The notes under the pieces are model-generated. The model was not told where the DNA came from. It saw only the letters and a program-made list of their open reading frames with translations, and made no database searches. DNA of 64,000 nucleotides, from positions 868,001-932,000 of the forward strand of contig CAWJMN010000001.1 in NCBI GenBank assembly GCA_963844055.1. The letters are read 5' to 3'. Source of the DNA: CAWJMN01 sp963844055 (lineage in GTDB: Bacteria > Planctomycetota > Planctomycetia > Pirellulales > Pirellulaceae). This document shows positions 48,065 to 55,982 of this stretch, piece by piece. Position numbers and translations under genes: made by a program. Numbering within the stretch: position 1 is the first letter of the stretch; every line of letters begins with the position of its first letter.

Positions 48065-48714
48065 TAGCCCTCCATCACGGCGGGAGGAGTGAACGGCGGC
48101 TGCCTTTTTGCTTCCGCAAGCTTCTGCGTGATATATCCGACCAGCAAATGAAACGCAGCCTTCTCTTGTAGCCCCGCTGTTTTTGCAACGGGCGTTTCTA
48201 GCTTGGCAATCTCACGCAAGATGTAGTCTGCTGGCAAAAACGCGGTACGGGTCGCCAAGATTGCCGCTTCTAATACGGCGTGTTTGGCGCGATTAAAACC
48301 AAAGAAGTCGCGTACTCTGCCGGTCTCCATCATTTCGCAGCCAATCGTTGTCCGCTCTTGCGCGTCTTCCAGTTCCACAACCCGCAGCGAAAACCACTGG
48401 CAGCAATCCTTGAGGATCGGTCCACCAAATGGATCGAGCGTGTAGTCCTCTTCCGTCAATCGCAGGCGGCCAGCAATGGCCTCGGCTATCATCAAAACAT
48501 TGTCCGTCACATGAAACACACAAGCGGAACCACGCTTGAGGTTTTGATAGGTGCGAGACGACTTATAGGGGCGAAGCAGAAACATCGTCCGCTCCCGATC
48601 AACTAGTGGTCCCATCGGAGAGACGTTGATCTGACCATCCTCACCAAAGGTTGTTAGTAACCCCTCCATAATTAGCCGATCAGGCGGCGAGGACGAGGTT
48701 GGTTCAGACGACAT
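48064..48714 (-). CDS. DUF447-family flavin-binding-like protein
   Basis: A 216-residue protein of the DUF447 type, with an FMN-binding split-barrel look: IMEGLLTTFGEDGQINVSPM, RPYKSSRTYQNLKRG and CVFHVTDNVLMIAEA. Members of this family occur in the H4MPT gene sets of methanogens and methylotrophs; the reaction is not established to my knowledge. Its stop codon overlaps the start of the beta-RFAP synthase gene (TAATG), so they are coupled. Confidence 0.8.
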   Translation of the reverse strand: MSSEPTSSSPPDRLIMEGLLTTFGEDGQINVSPMGPLVDRERTMFLLRPYKSSRTYQNLKRGSACVFHVTDNVLMIAEAIAGRLRLTEEDYTLDPFGGPILKDCCQWFSLRVVELEDAQERTTIGCEMMETGRVRDFFGFNRAKHAVLEAAILATRTAFLPADYILREIAKLETPVAKTAGLQEKAAFHLLVGYITQKLAEAKRQPPFTPPAVMEG

Positions 48715-48810
48715 AATGCGATCAGCTTTTCCAAAATGCCCCGAGAATTCATGCGGTAAAACGACCCGCTTAGTATACGAACAATTGCTTGAAGGCTGGT
48801 GATGTTATGG

Positions 48811-49470
48811 TTAAAAAGTGACCGGCCGCGTCGGCAACGCTCGCTCTGGCAGGGGTGTTTCGGCAAGTTCCCCCGCATTTTCCATCATGGCTTTTACCGG
48901 CAGGTTCGCCATCCGGCAGAAATTGGCCAGCAGAGTGTAGCCCCCCTCCGTCAGAATCGACTCAGGATGAAACTGCACACCAACGACCGGCCACTCCTTG
49001 TGACAAAGCCCCATGACAAGCCCCTCTTCGGTTCGTGCCGTGATCGTTAGGTCACTTGAAATCGAGGCCTCTTCGGCAAGTAGGGAATGGTACCTTCCTA
49101 CCCGCATCGGACTGGGCAGACCAGCAAAGACATCGGTCCCCTGGTGATAAACCAAGCTGCTTCGACCATGCATAGGACGTGGTGCGCGAATGATGTTTCC
49201 CCCCAGCGCTGCCGCAATCACTTGATGTCCCAAGCAGACTCCCAGAATTGGCGTTGTTGCTCCCAATTTCTGTACAACTTCCACACAGCAGCCCGCTTCT
49301 TTGGGTGTGCAGGGGCCGGGCGAAAGGATGATCGCCTTGTATCGCTTGGCGGCAATCGCCTCGACTGTGATGGCATCGCTACGTATCACTTCTGTCACAT
49401 TCCCAAGCCGGCGTAAATACCGCGCTAAGTTGTGGACAAAGCTGTCGTAGTTATCCAAAAGCAAAATCAA
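48811..49470 (-). CDS. pabA: aminodeoxychorismate synthase glutaminase subunit (PabA/TrpG)
   Basis: A glutamine amidotransferase, 219 residues. Class I triad: Cys in GVCLGHQVIAAALGG, His and Glu in VVGVQFHPESILTEGG. Begins MILLLDNYDSFVHNLARYL. It supplies ammonia for chorismate amination. By sequence it could serve either anthranilate or p-aminobenzoate synthesis; the adjacent gene codes for the PIKGT-type PabB subunit, so p-aminobenzoate is favoured. Some 25 C-terminal residues are additional. Confidence 0.88.
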   Translation of the reverse strand: MILLLDNYDSFVHNLARYLRRLGNVTEVIRSDAITVEAIAAKRYKAIILSPGPCTPKEAGCCVEVVQKLGATTPILGVCLGHQVIAAALGGNIIRAPRPMHGRSSLVYHQGTDVFAGLPSPMRVGRYHSLLAEEASISSDLTITARTEEGLVMGLCHKEWPVVGVQFHPESILTEGGYTLLANFCRMANLPVKAMMENAGELAETPLPERALPTRPVTF

Positions 49471-49510
49471 GTGGCGTCTCCCTGTTTCTTATTCCATTCG
49501 TGACTTCTGT

Positions 49511-50929
49511 TTACCTAGGCCACACCGCTCGCAACAGGCCCTCGGCCTTGTGCCAGGTCTCTTCGTATTCATGAACTGGATCAGACTGCACCGTCACGCC
49601 GCCCCCTACAGGAAATTGCCACCAGCCTCGTGCGGCCGTAATCGTCCGAATCAAAATACTAAGGTCCAAACTTCCATCAAACCCTAAATAGCCCAGTGAT
49701 CCGCAATAGGGCCCTCGCGCCGTAAGTTCTAGCTCGGCGATGATCTCCATGGCTCGCACTTTGGGGGCACCGGTAATAGAGCCCCCTGGGAACGCATTGC
49801 CGATTAGGTCGACTGCACTTTTTCCTTCGCTCAGCTTGCCGCGAACCACCGAGACAAGGTGCTGCACAAATTGAAACGTTTCCAGGCCGCACAGTTTGGT
49901 CACTTGAACGGAATCTGCCTCACACACGCGGGAGATATCATTCCGCAGCAAGTCCACAATCATCACGTTCTCCGCGCGATCCTTTTCACTTTCGAGCAAT
50001 TCATCCCCAGCGTATAAATCCGCCTCAGCAAGGCTCGTTCGTCGCCGCGTCCCTTTGATCGGACGTGCTTCTACCTCATTGCCACGTATTTGGATGAAGC
50101 GCTCCGGCAACGCGCTCACAATTTGAAAGTCATCGGCATCCATATAGCCGGCAAACGGGGCAGGATTGCATTGCCGCAGTCTCAAATACAGCTGCAGCGA
50201 ATCTTCGCGCGCCTCGCACAGCAGTCGCTGCGACAAGTTCACCTGAAAAGCATCACCTGCGCGGATATATTCGATCGTGTCGGCAACCGCCTTTTGATAC
50301 TGCTCGCTAGAAAAGTTGCTCGTGATCCGTCCGCCAAGACCCACGGGATACTGCGGAGCCAGTTCCCTTAAAGGGAGCTTCGGCGGCGTCAAAACGCCAC
50401 GTTTCTCACACGTTTCAGGCCCTGAATGTAACAGGTCCCAAAAATACTGCAGTCGCTCTGCGGCTCTTTGCGCACGCTTGCTGGGCTCCTTCTCCGGAAA
50501 CCCTTGAGAGATCAGCCAAGCTCGATGTTCAACATGATCAAACGCCAGTACGACGTCATAAAAGCCCAGCACCAAGTGTGGCAATGCAAATTCATCGTGG
50601 CGCGAAGGTGGAATCTTTTCGAGCGCTCGACAGAAATCGTAGGAAAACAGCCCCGCTGCGCCCCCTTGAAACGGAGGCAGACCAGCGATTGTCTCGGTGG
50701 CAAACTCTTTCAGCCGACATTCCAACTCGACCAGCGTGTAGGCATTTCCGGTTTGCACGCGAAGCGTTTCAAACGGTTCGGCTGTCAAAAACGAATACCG
50801 TCCTAGCTTGGCATCTCTAACGGCACTATCGAGGAACAGGCATCCCGGAAGCTGCGCAAAACGTAGCAGCGCAGCCTCGGCGTCAGGTGCTGGCGAAATC
50901 TCTTTGATTAGCGGGAAAGAACCACTCAT
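49511..50929 (-). CDS. pabB: aminodeoxychorismate synthase component I
   Basis: PabB, 472 residues, aminates chorismate to 4-amino-4-deoxychorismate. It carries PIKGTRRR, whose Lys is the mark of PabB; anthranilate synthase has Ala in PLAGT. Other conserved blocks are SEKDRAENVMIVDLLRNDI, FPGGSITGAPKVRAMEII and DPVHEYEETWHKAEG. The start overlaps the stop of the DHPS-like gene by 4 bases. With PabA it provides p-aminobenzoate for beta-RFAP synthase and for folate. Confidence 0.9.
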   Translation of the reverse strand: MSGSFPLIKEISPAPDAEAALLRFAQLPGCLFLDSAVRDAKLGRYSFLTAEPFETLRVQTGNAYTLVELECRLKEFATETIAGLPPFQGGAAGLFSYDFCRALEKIPPSRHDEFALPHLVLGFYDVVLAFDHVEHRAWLISQGFPEKEPSKRAQRAAERLQYFWDLLHSGPETCEKRGVLTPPKLPLRELAPQYPVGLGGRITSNFSSEQYQKAVADTIEYIRAGDAFQVNLSQRLLCEAREDSLQLYLRLRQCNPAPFAGYMDADDFQIVSALPERFIQIRGNEVEARPIKGTRRRTSLAEADLYAGDELLESEKDRAENVMIVDLLRNDISRVCEADSVQVTKLCGLETFQFVQHLVSVVRGKLSEGKSAVDLIGNAFPGGSITGAPKVRAMEIIAELELTARGPYCGSLGYLGFDGSLDLSILIRTITAARGWWQFPVGGGVTVQSDPVHEYEETWHKAEGLLRAVWPR

Positions 50930-52368
50930 GAAGTGCTCTCTCCTTCGCCGCGAGTGATCGCACTCTTCTTCAGGCGATGGCTCTCCTCTTCAATCGTCAG
51001 CATACCCCAGCGAAGAGCTTCATCCTGCTCGTACTGCTTGCCAAGTTGCAAAGCGGTGGCCGCCTTTGCCATCTCAAATCCTAAGTAAAACGCATGCGAA
51101 GGATCTATTGTTCTCGCCTTGCGTGTAGTTCCAGCATCATTTCCAAAGCCTGGGTTGATTAGTTGCTCAAAAACTACAAAGGGGTCGGCATTTCGCAGGT
51201 GCAAGCCTGCCCCAATCAAGTGCACCTCACCATCCTGAGCAAAGATGCGGTAGCTGTTGTCTTTAATACTAGCAGCAAGATTTTCCAGCGACTCACCGGC
51301 AAACGCTCGTAGCTTCGGATCGCGGAGCATGACCAGTTGAGGTTCTAAATGTTTGGGGGGAACTTTCTGGTTGACGGCATGATAGACCAGTCGCCGAGCA
51401 AGGTCACATTCTTTCACGCTGGTTCGTGCCCAGTTAATTACCTGCGTTGTCAGTACGGAACGAATTCCGAGTTCCTGGCAAATCGCCAAAAGCAGCACAT
51501 TCACGCCGGCAGAATCCACATCCGTTAACTCGGTAAGGTTCCCAATCCCCATCATCATCTCGGCGTCGGGATACTCTTGCCGAACGCGCATGTAACGCTG
51601 CAAACTAGCCGCAAATCCGAACCCAATCGGCTCCAGGATCGCATCAATTCGCAGCGGTACTTTGGCGTCCGAAAGCGTTGTTAGTGTCTGCTCTAGGCCC
51701 CCGAGTGTTGGAAAGTCATCGGGTATCACCACCACTTCGCAGCCCCAATCGAGCGCTGCATGGCGGTTGGTCGCATTGACCGATAAAACAAGTTCGGCCC
51801 CCGCCTTCACGGCCGGCGCGATCTCTTGTGGGTTAAGGCTATCCACAGAAACGCGATGCCCAGCATCCTTGAGCAACTTGATGCAATCGGCGACGCCGCT
51901 CCAGGTATCCCCCGGATCACATCCGACGTCGATCAGGTTGGCGCCATCGCGACGTAGGTTGTCTGCCATCTGCAAGATGACATCTCGTGTCAGTCGTGGG
52001 GCATGATTGATCTCGCCGAGGATCTCAATGTCATAGTTGCCATAGTCGTCGCCCCGTTTGCGTCGCTTGCCAAAGAACTCATCCAGTTGTCGCAAGTCTC
52101 GTGGGCCGAGCGACACCGGTAATCCGGTTTTACGCTCAATCGGGGTTAGCTCACCATGACAATAGCCCGGCACTAACACCTTGGTAGCTTCCGGCGGCGG
52201 AGAAACATGCTTTGCAATCCAGTGGGGCGTCATTAGTGCGGCCACAGTGATCGGAAGCACACCGATCGAGTAATCAAAATCCACTAAAGGCGTAAGCTCA
52301 GACAAAATCTGCCGCAAGGCAAACTCCGCCAGTCTTCCCGTCACAAAATGGATATGTTCCCGTGCCAC
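50926..52368 (-). CDS. dihydropteroate synthase-like protein (H4MPT cluster)
   Basis: A 480-residue protein with a pterin-binding TIM-barrel domain. The N-terminal 100 residues are a separate domain (HIHFVTGRLAEFALRQILSE). The DHPS-like part shows ANLIDVGCDPGDTWSGVADC, RVSVDSLNPQEIAPAVKAGA and LVLSVNATNRHAALDWG. The C-terminal region is extra. Proteins of this kind are found with H4MPT genes in archaea and methylotrophs, where a DHPS-like enzyme would join pterin to the beta-RFAP-derived aryl unit. That role is inference from context. Confidence 0.82.
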   Translation of the reverse strand: MAREHIHFVTGRLAEFALRQILSELTPLVDFDYSIGVLPITVAALMTPHWIAKHVSPPPEATKVLVPGYCHGELTPIERKTGLPVSLGPRDLRQLDEFFGKRRKRGDDYGNYDIEILGEINHAPRLTRDVILQMADNLRRDGANLIDVGCDPGDTWSGVADCIKLLKDAGHRVSVDSLNPQEIAPAVKAGAELVLSVNATNRHAALDWGCEVVVIPDDFPTLGGLEQTLTTLSDAKVPLRIDAILEPIGFGFAASLQRYMRVRQEYPDAEMMMGIGNLTELTDVDSAGVNVLLLAICQELGIRSVLTTQVINWARTSVKECDLARRLVYHAVNQKVPPKHLEPQLVMLRDPKLRAFAGESLENLAASIKDNSYRIFAQDGEVHLIGAGLHLRNADPFVVFEQLINPGFGNDAGTTRKARTIDPSHAFYLGFEMAKAATALQLGKQYEQDEALRWGMLTIEEESHRLKKSAITRGEGESTS

Positions 52369-52410
52369 GTTGCTACTCTTGCAATCGGTTCTGCTTGAAG
52401 GATCGCTGAA

Positions 52411-53181
52411 TTACTTTTTGGTCTCGCGCGAATAACGAAAGCCGCCATTCACATTTAGCACTTGCCCGGTGATAAAGTCAGCGTTGGAAGATGCCAAAAA
52501 CAGGGCCGCTTTGGCGATGTCATCCCCGCTTCCCCACCGCTCACGTAGTGACTCTTTCAGGGCTCGGCTTTGCCAATACTCGGAGGCCTCATCCCCCCAA
52601 GCGGTTTTAATCCAGCCTGGGGCAATGCAGTTCACGCGAACCTTCGGCGCCAGCGATTGCGCTAAGCTGCGTGAGAATGCCATGATCGCCCCCTTCGTCG
52701 TGGCGAACATTTCGCCGCTATCGCCAGCCATCCCTTGGCTCGCTTGATCCCAGCCAATATTGATGATGGTGCCTTCACGCTTGTTCGAAAGCATCTTGGC
52801 TCCAATAGCACGGGACAGCTCTAGCGTCCCAAGTACATCGACTTGCCACAGCAGTTCCAGCTTTTTTGCATACGACCAAGAAGCTGCCTCACCAGTCAGA
52901 ACATCAGCTCCCGCATTATTTACCCAGCAGTCCACATGGCCAAATGCATCCCAGGCATCGTCGGCAAGTGAGGCACGTCCTTCCTCCTGGGAAAGGTCCG
53001 CAGTCACCACCTTCGCCTCAACACCCAGTTGAGCAACATCGCGAAGAACGGCTTGTGCACGACCGGTCGAGCTTCGTGAGTGGACAACGACTTTTGCCCC
53101 TGCACTCGCAAATGCCAGCGCCATCGCTCGTCCGATCCCCGACGACGATCCTGTCACGACCACAATTTTCCCTGCCATCAC
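52411..53181 (-). CDS. SDR-family oxidoreductase with altered catalytic Tyr
   Basis: A 256-residue short-chain dehydrogenase/reductase. The NAD(P) site is TGSSSGIGRAMALAFA (residues 10-25), and WVNNAG at 87-91 is kept. The usual Y-x3-K is F-x3-K (GEMFATTKGAIMAFS, Phe at about 159, Lys at about 163), and the Ser position before it is not Ser. It may use a different proton donor or bind substrate differently. The location in the H4MPT cluster suggests a pteridine or cofactor reduction, as seen with FolM/PTR1-type SDRs, but this is inference. Confidence 0.85.
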   Translation of the reverse strand: MMAGKIVVVTGSSSGIGRAMALAFASAGAKVVVHSRSSTGRAQAVLRDVAQLGVEAKVVTADLSQEEGRASLADDAWDAFGHVDCWVNNAGADVLTGEAASWSYAKKLELLWQVDVLGTLELSRAIGAKMLSNKREGTIINIGWDQASQGMAGDSGEMFATTKGAIMAFSRSLAQSLAPKVRVNCIAPGWIKTAWGDEASEYWQSRALKESLRERWGSGDDIAKAALFLASSNADFITGQVLNVNGGFRYSRETKK

Positions 53182-53213
53182 GCCGCTCAGCCATTACGAA
53201 CCTGCCTTACCAA

Positions 53214-54227
53214 TTATTCCAAGTACTTTTGTGCCAGCTGCGCGACCATGCCCGCAATCGCCTTACGTGCCGAGGCGGGCGCCAACAACTCCGCTTCCGC
53301 CCCCAGCGCTAAAACGCGTGGAATGATCTCCAGGTCATGCGCCGCTTTGACAATCAGCGTGATGCTGCCATCGGGATGGTTGGTCACCTGCTGCGCAGGA
53401 TGCCACGGATCTTCGAGCACCCACTTCGCGGCCCGGGCAGAAATGCGAACCTTGAAGTCCATTCCCTTCCCGCCCGAAAAGATTCCCAGCCCCTCTCCTA
53501 AATACTTCTGCAAATCAAACGTCGCATCTGGCGTAAACCATTTGTCTAGCGCCGTCGCCCGGGAAAACCGGTCGAGCTTCAAATGCCGCAGTCGTTCTTT
53601 GTCGGCTGCAATTTCGTGTGCGGCCGCAATGATATACAAGCTGGAGTGGTAGAAGACGACCGCATACGGCTCAATGATGCGTGTCTGCACATCCTTGCCT
53701 GGCGGAGCATAGTCAATCTCCACCAGTCGATGCTCTACGATGGAGCGATGGATTGCCGACAAAATCCCTTGCTGCTTTTCGTAAGACTTGGCTGCAATGC
53801 CACGCACGTAAAGGGTTTGTCGATACGCTTCGTAGTGCTTCCAGATCGCTTCAGGCAATTCCTCTCGCAGCTTTGTCCAAAACGATTCAATCCCTTGCCA
53901 AAACGGTGTCCCCGCCAGCGGGTACAGCAGATCTCGGCTTAGCGAAAGGGCGATCAGTTCAGTAGCTGACGCGGTCACCTTGAACGAACCACGTGCCTGA
54001 CTGCCAAGCTTCCAAACTTTGCCGCGAGAGGTGTCGTGCACATCGACATCAATGCCGGCCGACTGTAACGCCTCCAGGTCGCGGCGCACGCTCCGAATAT
54101 GTAACGAGCTCAGCCCAAGCTCATTGACCAAATCGTCACGGATCTCTTCCAGGGCTCTCCCAAAGCGATAACGCTCCAGAATCTGCAAGATCCGATGTTG
54201 TCGTACGAGTTGTTCGTTGCGTGCCAT
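53214..54227 (-). CDS. WYL-domain transcriptional regulator
   Basis: A 337-residue regulator. The N-terminal 75 residues form a DeoR-like HTH (QLVRQHRILQILERYRFG, HIRSVRRDLEALQSAGI). The WYL domain follows (LVEIDYAPPGKDVQTRIIEP, AVVFYHSSLYIIAAAHE, LRHLKLDRFSRATAL) and then the WCX extension. WYL proteins sense small ligands or nucleic acid. It is the first gene of the minus-strand run toward the H4MPT genes and probably controls it. Confidence 0.88.
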   Translation of the reverse strand: MARNEQLVRQHRILQILERYRFGRALEEIRDDLVNELGLSSLHIRSVRRDLEALQSAGIDVDVHDTSRGKVWKLGSQARGSFKVTASATELIALSLSRDLLYPLAGTPFWQGIESFWTKLREELPEAIWKHYEAYRQTLYVRGIAAKSYEKQQGILSAIHRSIVEHRLVEIDYAPPGKDVQTRIIEPYAVVFYHSSLYIIAAAHEIAADKERLRHLKLDRFSRATALDKWFTPDATFDLQKYLGEGLGIFSGGKGMDFKVRISARAAKWVLEDPWHPAQQVTNHPDGSITLIVKAAHDLEIIPRVLALGAEAELLAPASARKAIAGMVAQLAQKYLE

Positions 54228-54351
54228 AGTCGTAGTTCCGTCTGCTTACTTTCGACCTTGATTATGGCCGTTTGTACCTCCCGTCGCCAGAAACCCTCAG
54301 GCCAAATGTTGCTCCTACATGCTGAAATGTTTTCCCCTTAGGAATTTGTAG

Positions 54352-54367
54352 GTGTCCCGCAGGACAC
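54352..54367. promoter_or_regulatory. palindrome in the WYL-queC divergent region
   Basis: GTGTCC (54352-54357) and GGACAC (54362-54367) flank CGCA. It lies 125 bases upstream of the WYL regulator start and about 200 bases before queC, so it could be the regulator's operator. The rest of 54228-54569 (342 bases) shows no gene and no preQ1-riboswitch consensus that I can recognise. Confidence 0.3.
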
Positions 54368-54569
54368 GTTAGGTCACTTCTGGGGAATCTCACGCCAAAA
54401 AGTGATAAAAAAGTGAAACGGCTCCGTGAAAATACGGCCGCCTGCCATTCGAGGATTTCTTAGGGGCGACTAAAATAAGGTTTTGCCCCTTGCCTAGACA
54501 GTTTGGCAGGCAAATCGTCCACGGTCTTGCGTCTCCTACCACTTCATACTTCCAGCAGGTTGACTTGCC

Positions 54570-55253
54570 ATGCCTCCGGCCGTCGTACTTCTCAGCGGTG
54601 GGCTCGATTCAGCGACGGTCCTTGCCATGGCCCAACACCAAGGCTTTGAAGTTACCTGTATTAGCTTTCGTTACGGCCAGCGCCACCATGTCGAACTCGA
54701 AGCGGCTCGCCAAATTGCCAAGCGCCACGCGGTGAAGCGTCACGTTGAGATGGAAATCGACCTGCGGCAATTCGGCGGCTCAGCCCTTACTTCGGACTTG
54801 GCTGTTCCTAAGTCGACATCGGTCGAAGGAATCGGCAGCGACATCCCCATTACCTACGTTCCAGCGCGAAATACAATTTTCCTCGCGTTTGCCATGGCAT
54901 TGGCCGAGACGACCAACTCCAAAGATATTTTCATTGGGGTCAACGCCCTCGACTACAGCGGCTATCCCGACTGCCGTCCCGAGTTTATCGACGCCTTTCA
55001 AAAGATGGCTAACATCGCTACGAAGGCGGGCGTTGAAGGGCAGGGGCTGACGATTCATACCCCTCTGATCCATTTGACCAAGGCGCAAATCATTCAGCAG
55101 GGAACTTCACTGGGGGTGGACTATGCCTTAACGACCAGTTGCTACGATCCATCACCAACGGGCTTGGCTTGTGGCCGCTGCGATTCTTGTTGGCTTCGTA
55201 AAAAAGGTTTTACAGAAGCCAATGTACCTGACCCAACGAAGTACGTTGGTTAG
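54570..55253 (+). CDS. queC: 7-cyano-7-deazaguanine synthase
   Basis: QueC, 227 residues, makes preQ0 from 7-carboxy-7-deazaguanine with ATP and ammonia, on the route to queuosine-modified tRNA. The PP-loop is LLSGGLDSATVLAMAQHQGF. The zinc site is the four-cysteine group TSCYDPSPTGLACGRCDSC. YVPARNTIFLAFA and IFIGVNALDYSGYPDCRPEF are also typical. It reads away from the WYL regulator. Confidence 0.95.
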   Translation: MPPAVVLLSGGLDSATVLAMAQHQGFEVTCISFRYGQRHHVELEAARQIAKRHAVKRHVEMEIDLRQFGGSALTSDLAVPKSTSVEGIGSDIPITYVPARNTIFLAFAMALAETTNSKDIFIGVNALDYSGYPDCRPEFIDAFQKMANIATKAGVEGQGLTIHTPLIHLTKAQIIQQGTSLGVDYALTTSCYDPSPTGLACGRCDSCWLRKKGFTEANVPDPTKYVG

Positions 55254-55269
55254 TCGGAATCGATCGCCC

Positions 55270-55857
55270 TTAGAAGGTTCCGGTGATCCGCCGTGGGCGG
55301 TGCACTTCGCGTACGTCAACCCATTGCATTCCCGCACGACGCGCCGCTTCAATTCCCAGGTCCGAATCTTCATACACCGTGCATTCGGCCGGCTTGGCCT
55401 TCATGCGATGGGCCGCTTCTAAAAACACGTCCGGCTCTGGCTTGTGTTTCTCGGTATCTTCGGCAGCAACGATGGCATCAAACCACGTATCGCAGCCAAT
55501 TGCTACCAACTGCTTCATCACGATTTCACGATATCCACCGCTGGCTACCGAGATTGGGATCTTTCCCTTGGCTTGCCGAGCAATGTCCAAGATCGGCGTG
55601 ATCGGTTCGAGCTGGTGCAGCATGTCGAGAAATGCCTGCTCCTTATCGATGGCGGCCTGTTCCACGTTTACTTTCACCCCTTGCTCTTGCGAAAGCATGG
55701 CGATGATCTTTCCCGTTGGCATGCCTCCCAGCGAGTAAAAGCGATCCTCATCAAACACAAGCCCATAGGTTGTCATCGTCTTGTGCCAACAGATGAAGTG
55801 CAAAGGCATCGAGTCGGTAAGCGTTCCGTCACAATCAAATATCAGGGCTTTGCTCAT
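55270..55857 (-). CDS. HAD-superfamily phosphatase (beta-PGM-like)
   Basis: A 195-residue HAD hydrolase from the ATG at 55857 (MSKALIFDCDGTLTDSMPLH). Motif I is DCDGTL with the nucleophilic Asp, motif II is in PISVASGGYREIV, motif III Lys is in KHKPEPDVFLEAA, and motif IV is YEDSDLGIEAARRAG. The small helical cap after motif I marks the phosphoglucomutase-like subfamily. Likely a sugar-phosphate phosphatase or mutase; substrate unknown. Confidence 0.88.
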   Translation of the reverse strand: MSKALIFDCDGTLTDSMPLHFICWHKTMTTYGLVFDEDRFYSLGGMPTGKIIAMLSQEQGVKVNVEQAAIDKEQAFLDMLHQLEPITPILDIARQAKGKIPISVASGGYREIVMKQLVAIGCDTWFDAIVAAEDTEKHKPEPDVFLEAAHRMKAKPAECTVYEDSDLGIEAARRAGMQWVDVREVHRPRRITGTF

Positions 55858-55982
55858 CGCGTCATCCAGGCATTGGCTCAATAAAAAACGGCCCGCTTAC
55901 CCAAAAGATAAGCGGACCGCCAAATCCGTTCACAGGTTTACTAAACGAACCGTCGGTTCATCTAGTGTACCAAGACTTTGTC

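Noticed and set aside
54480..54569. A preQ1 riboswitch before queC
   Set aside because: A short TTGCCT/AGGCAA pairing exists at 54490-54513, but the preQ1-I consensus with its A-rich tail is not seen.
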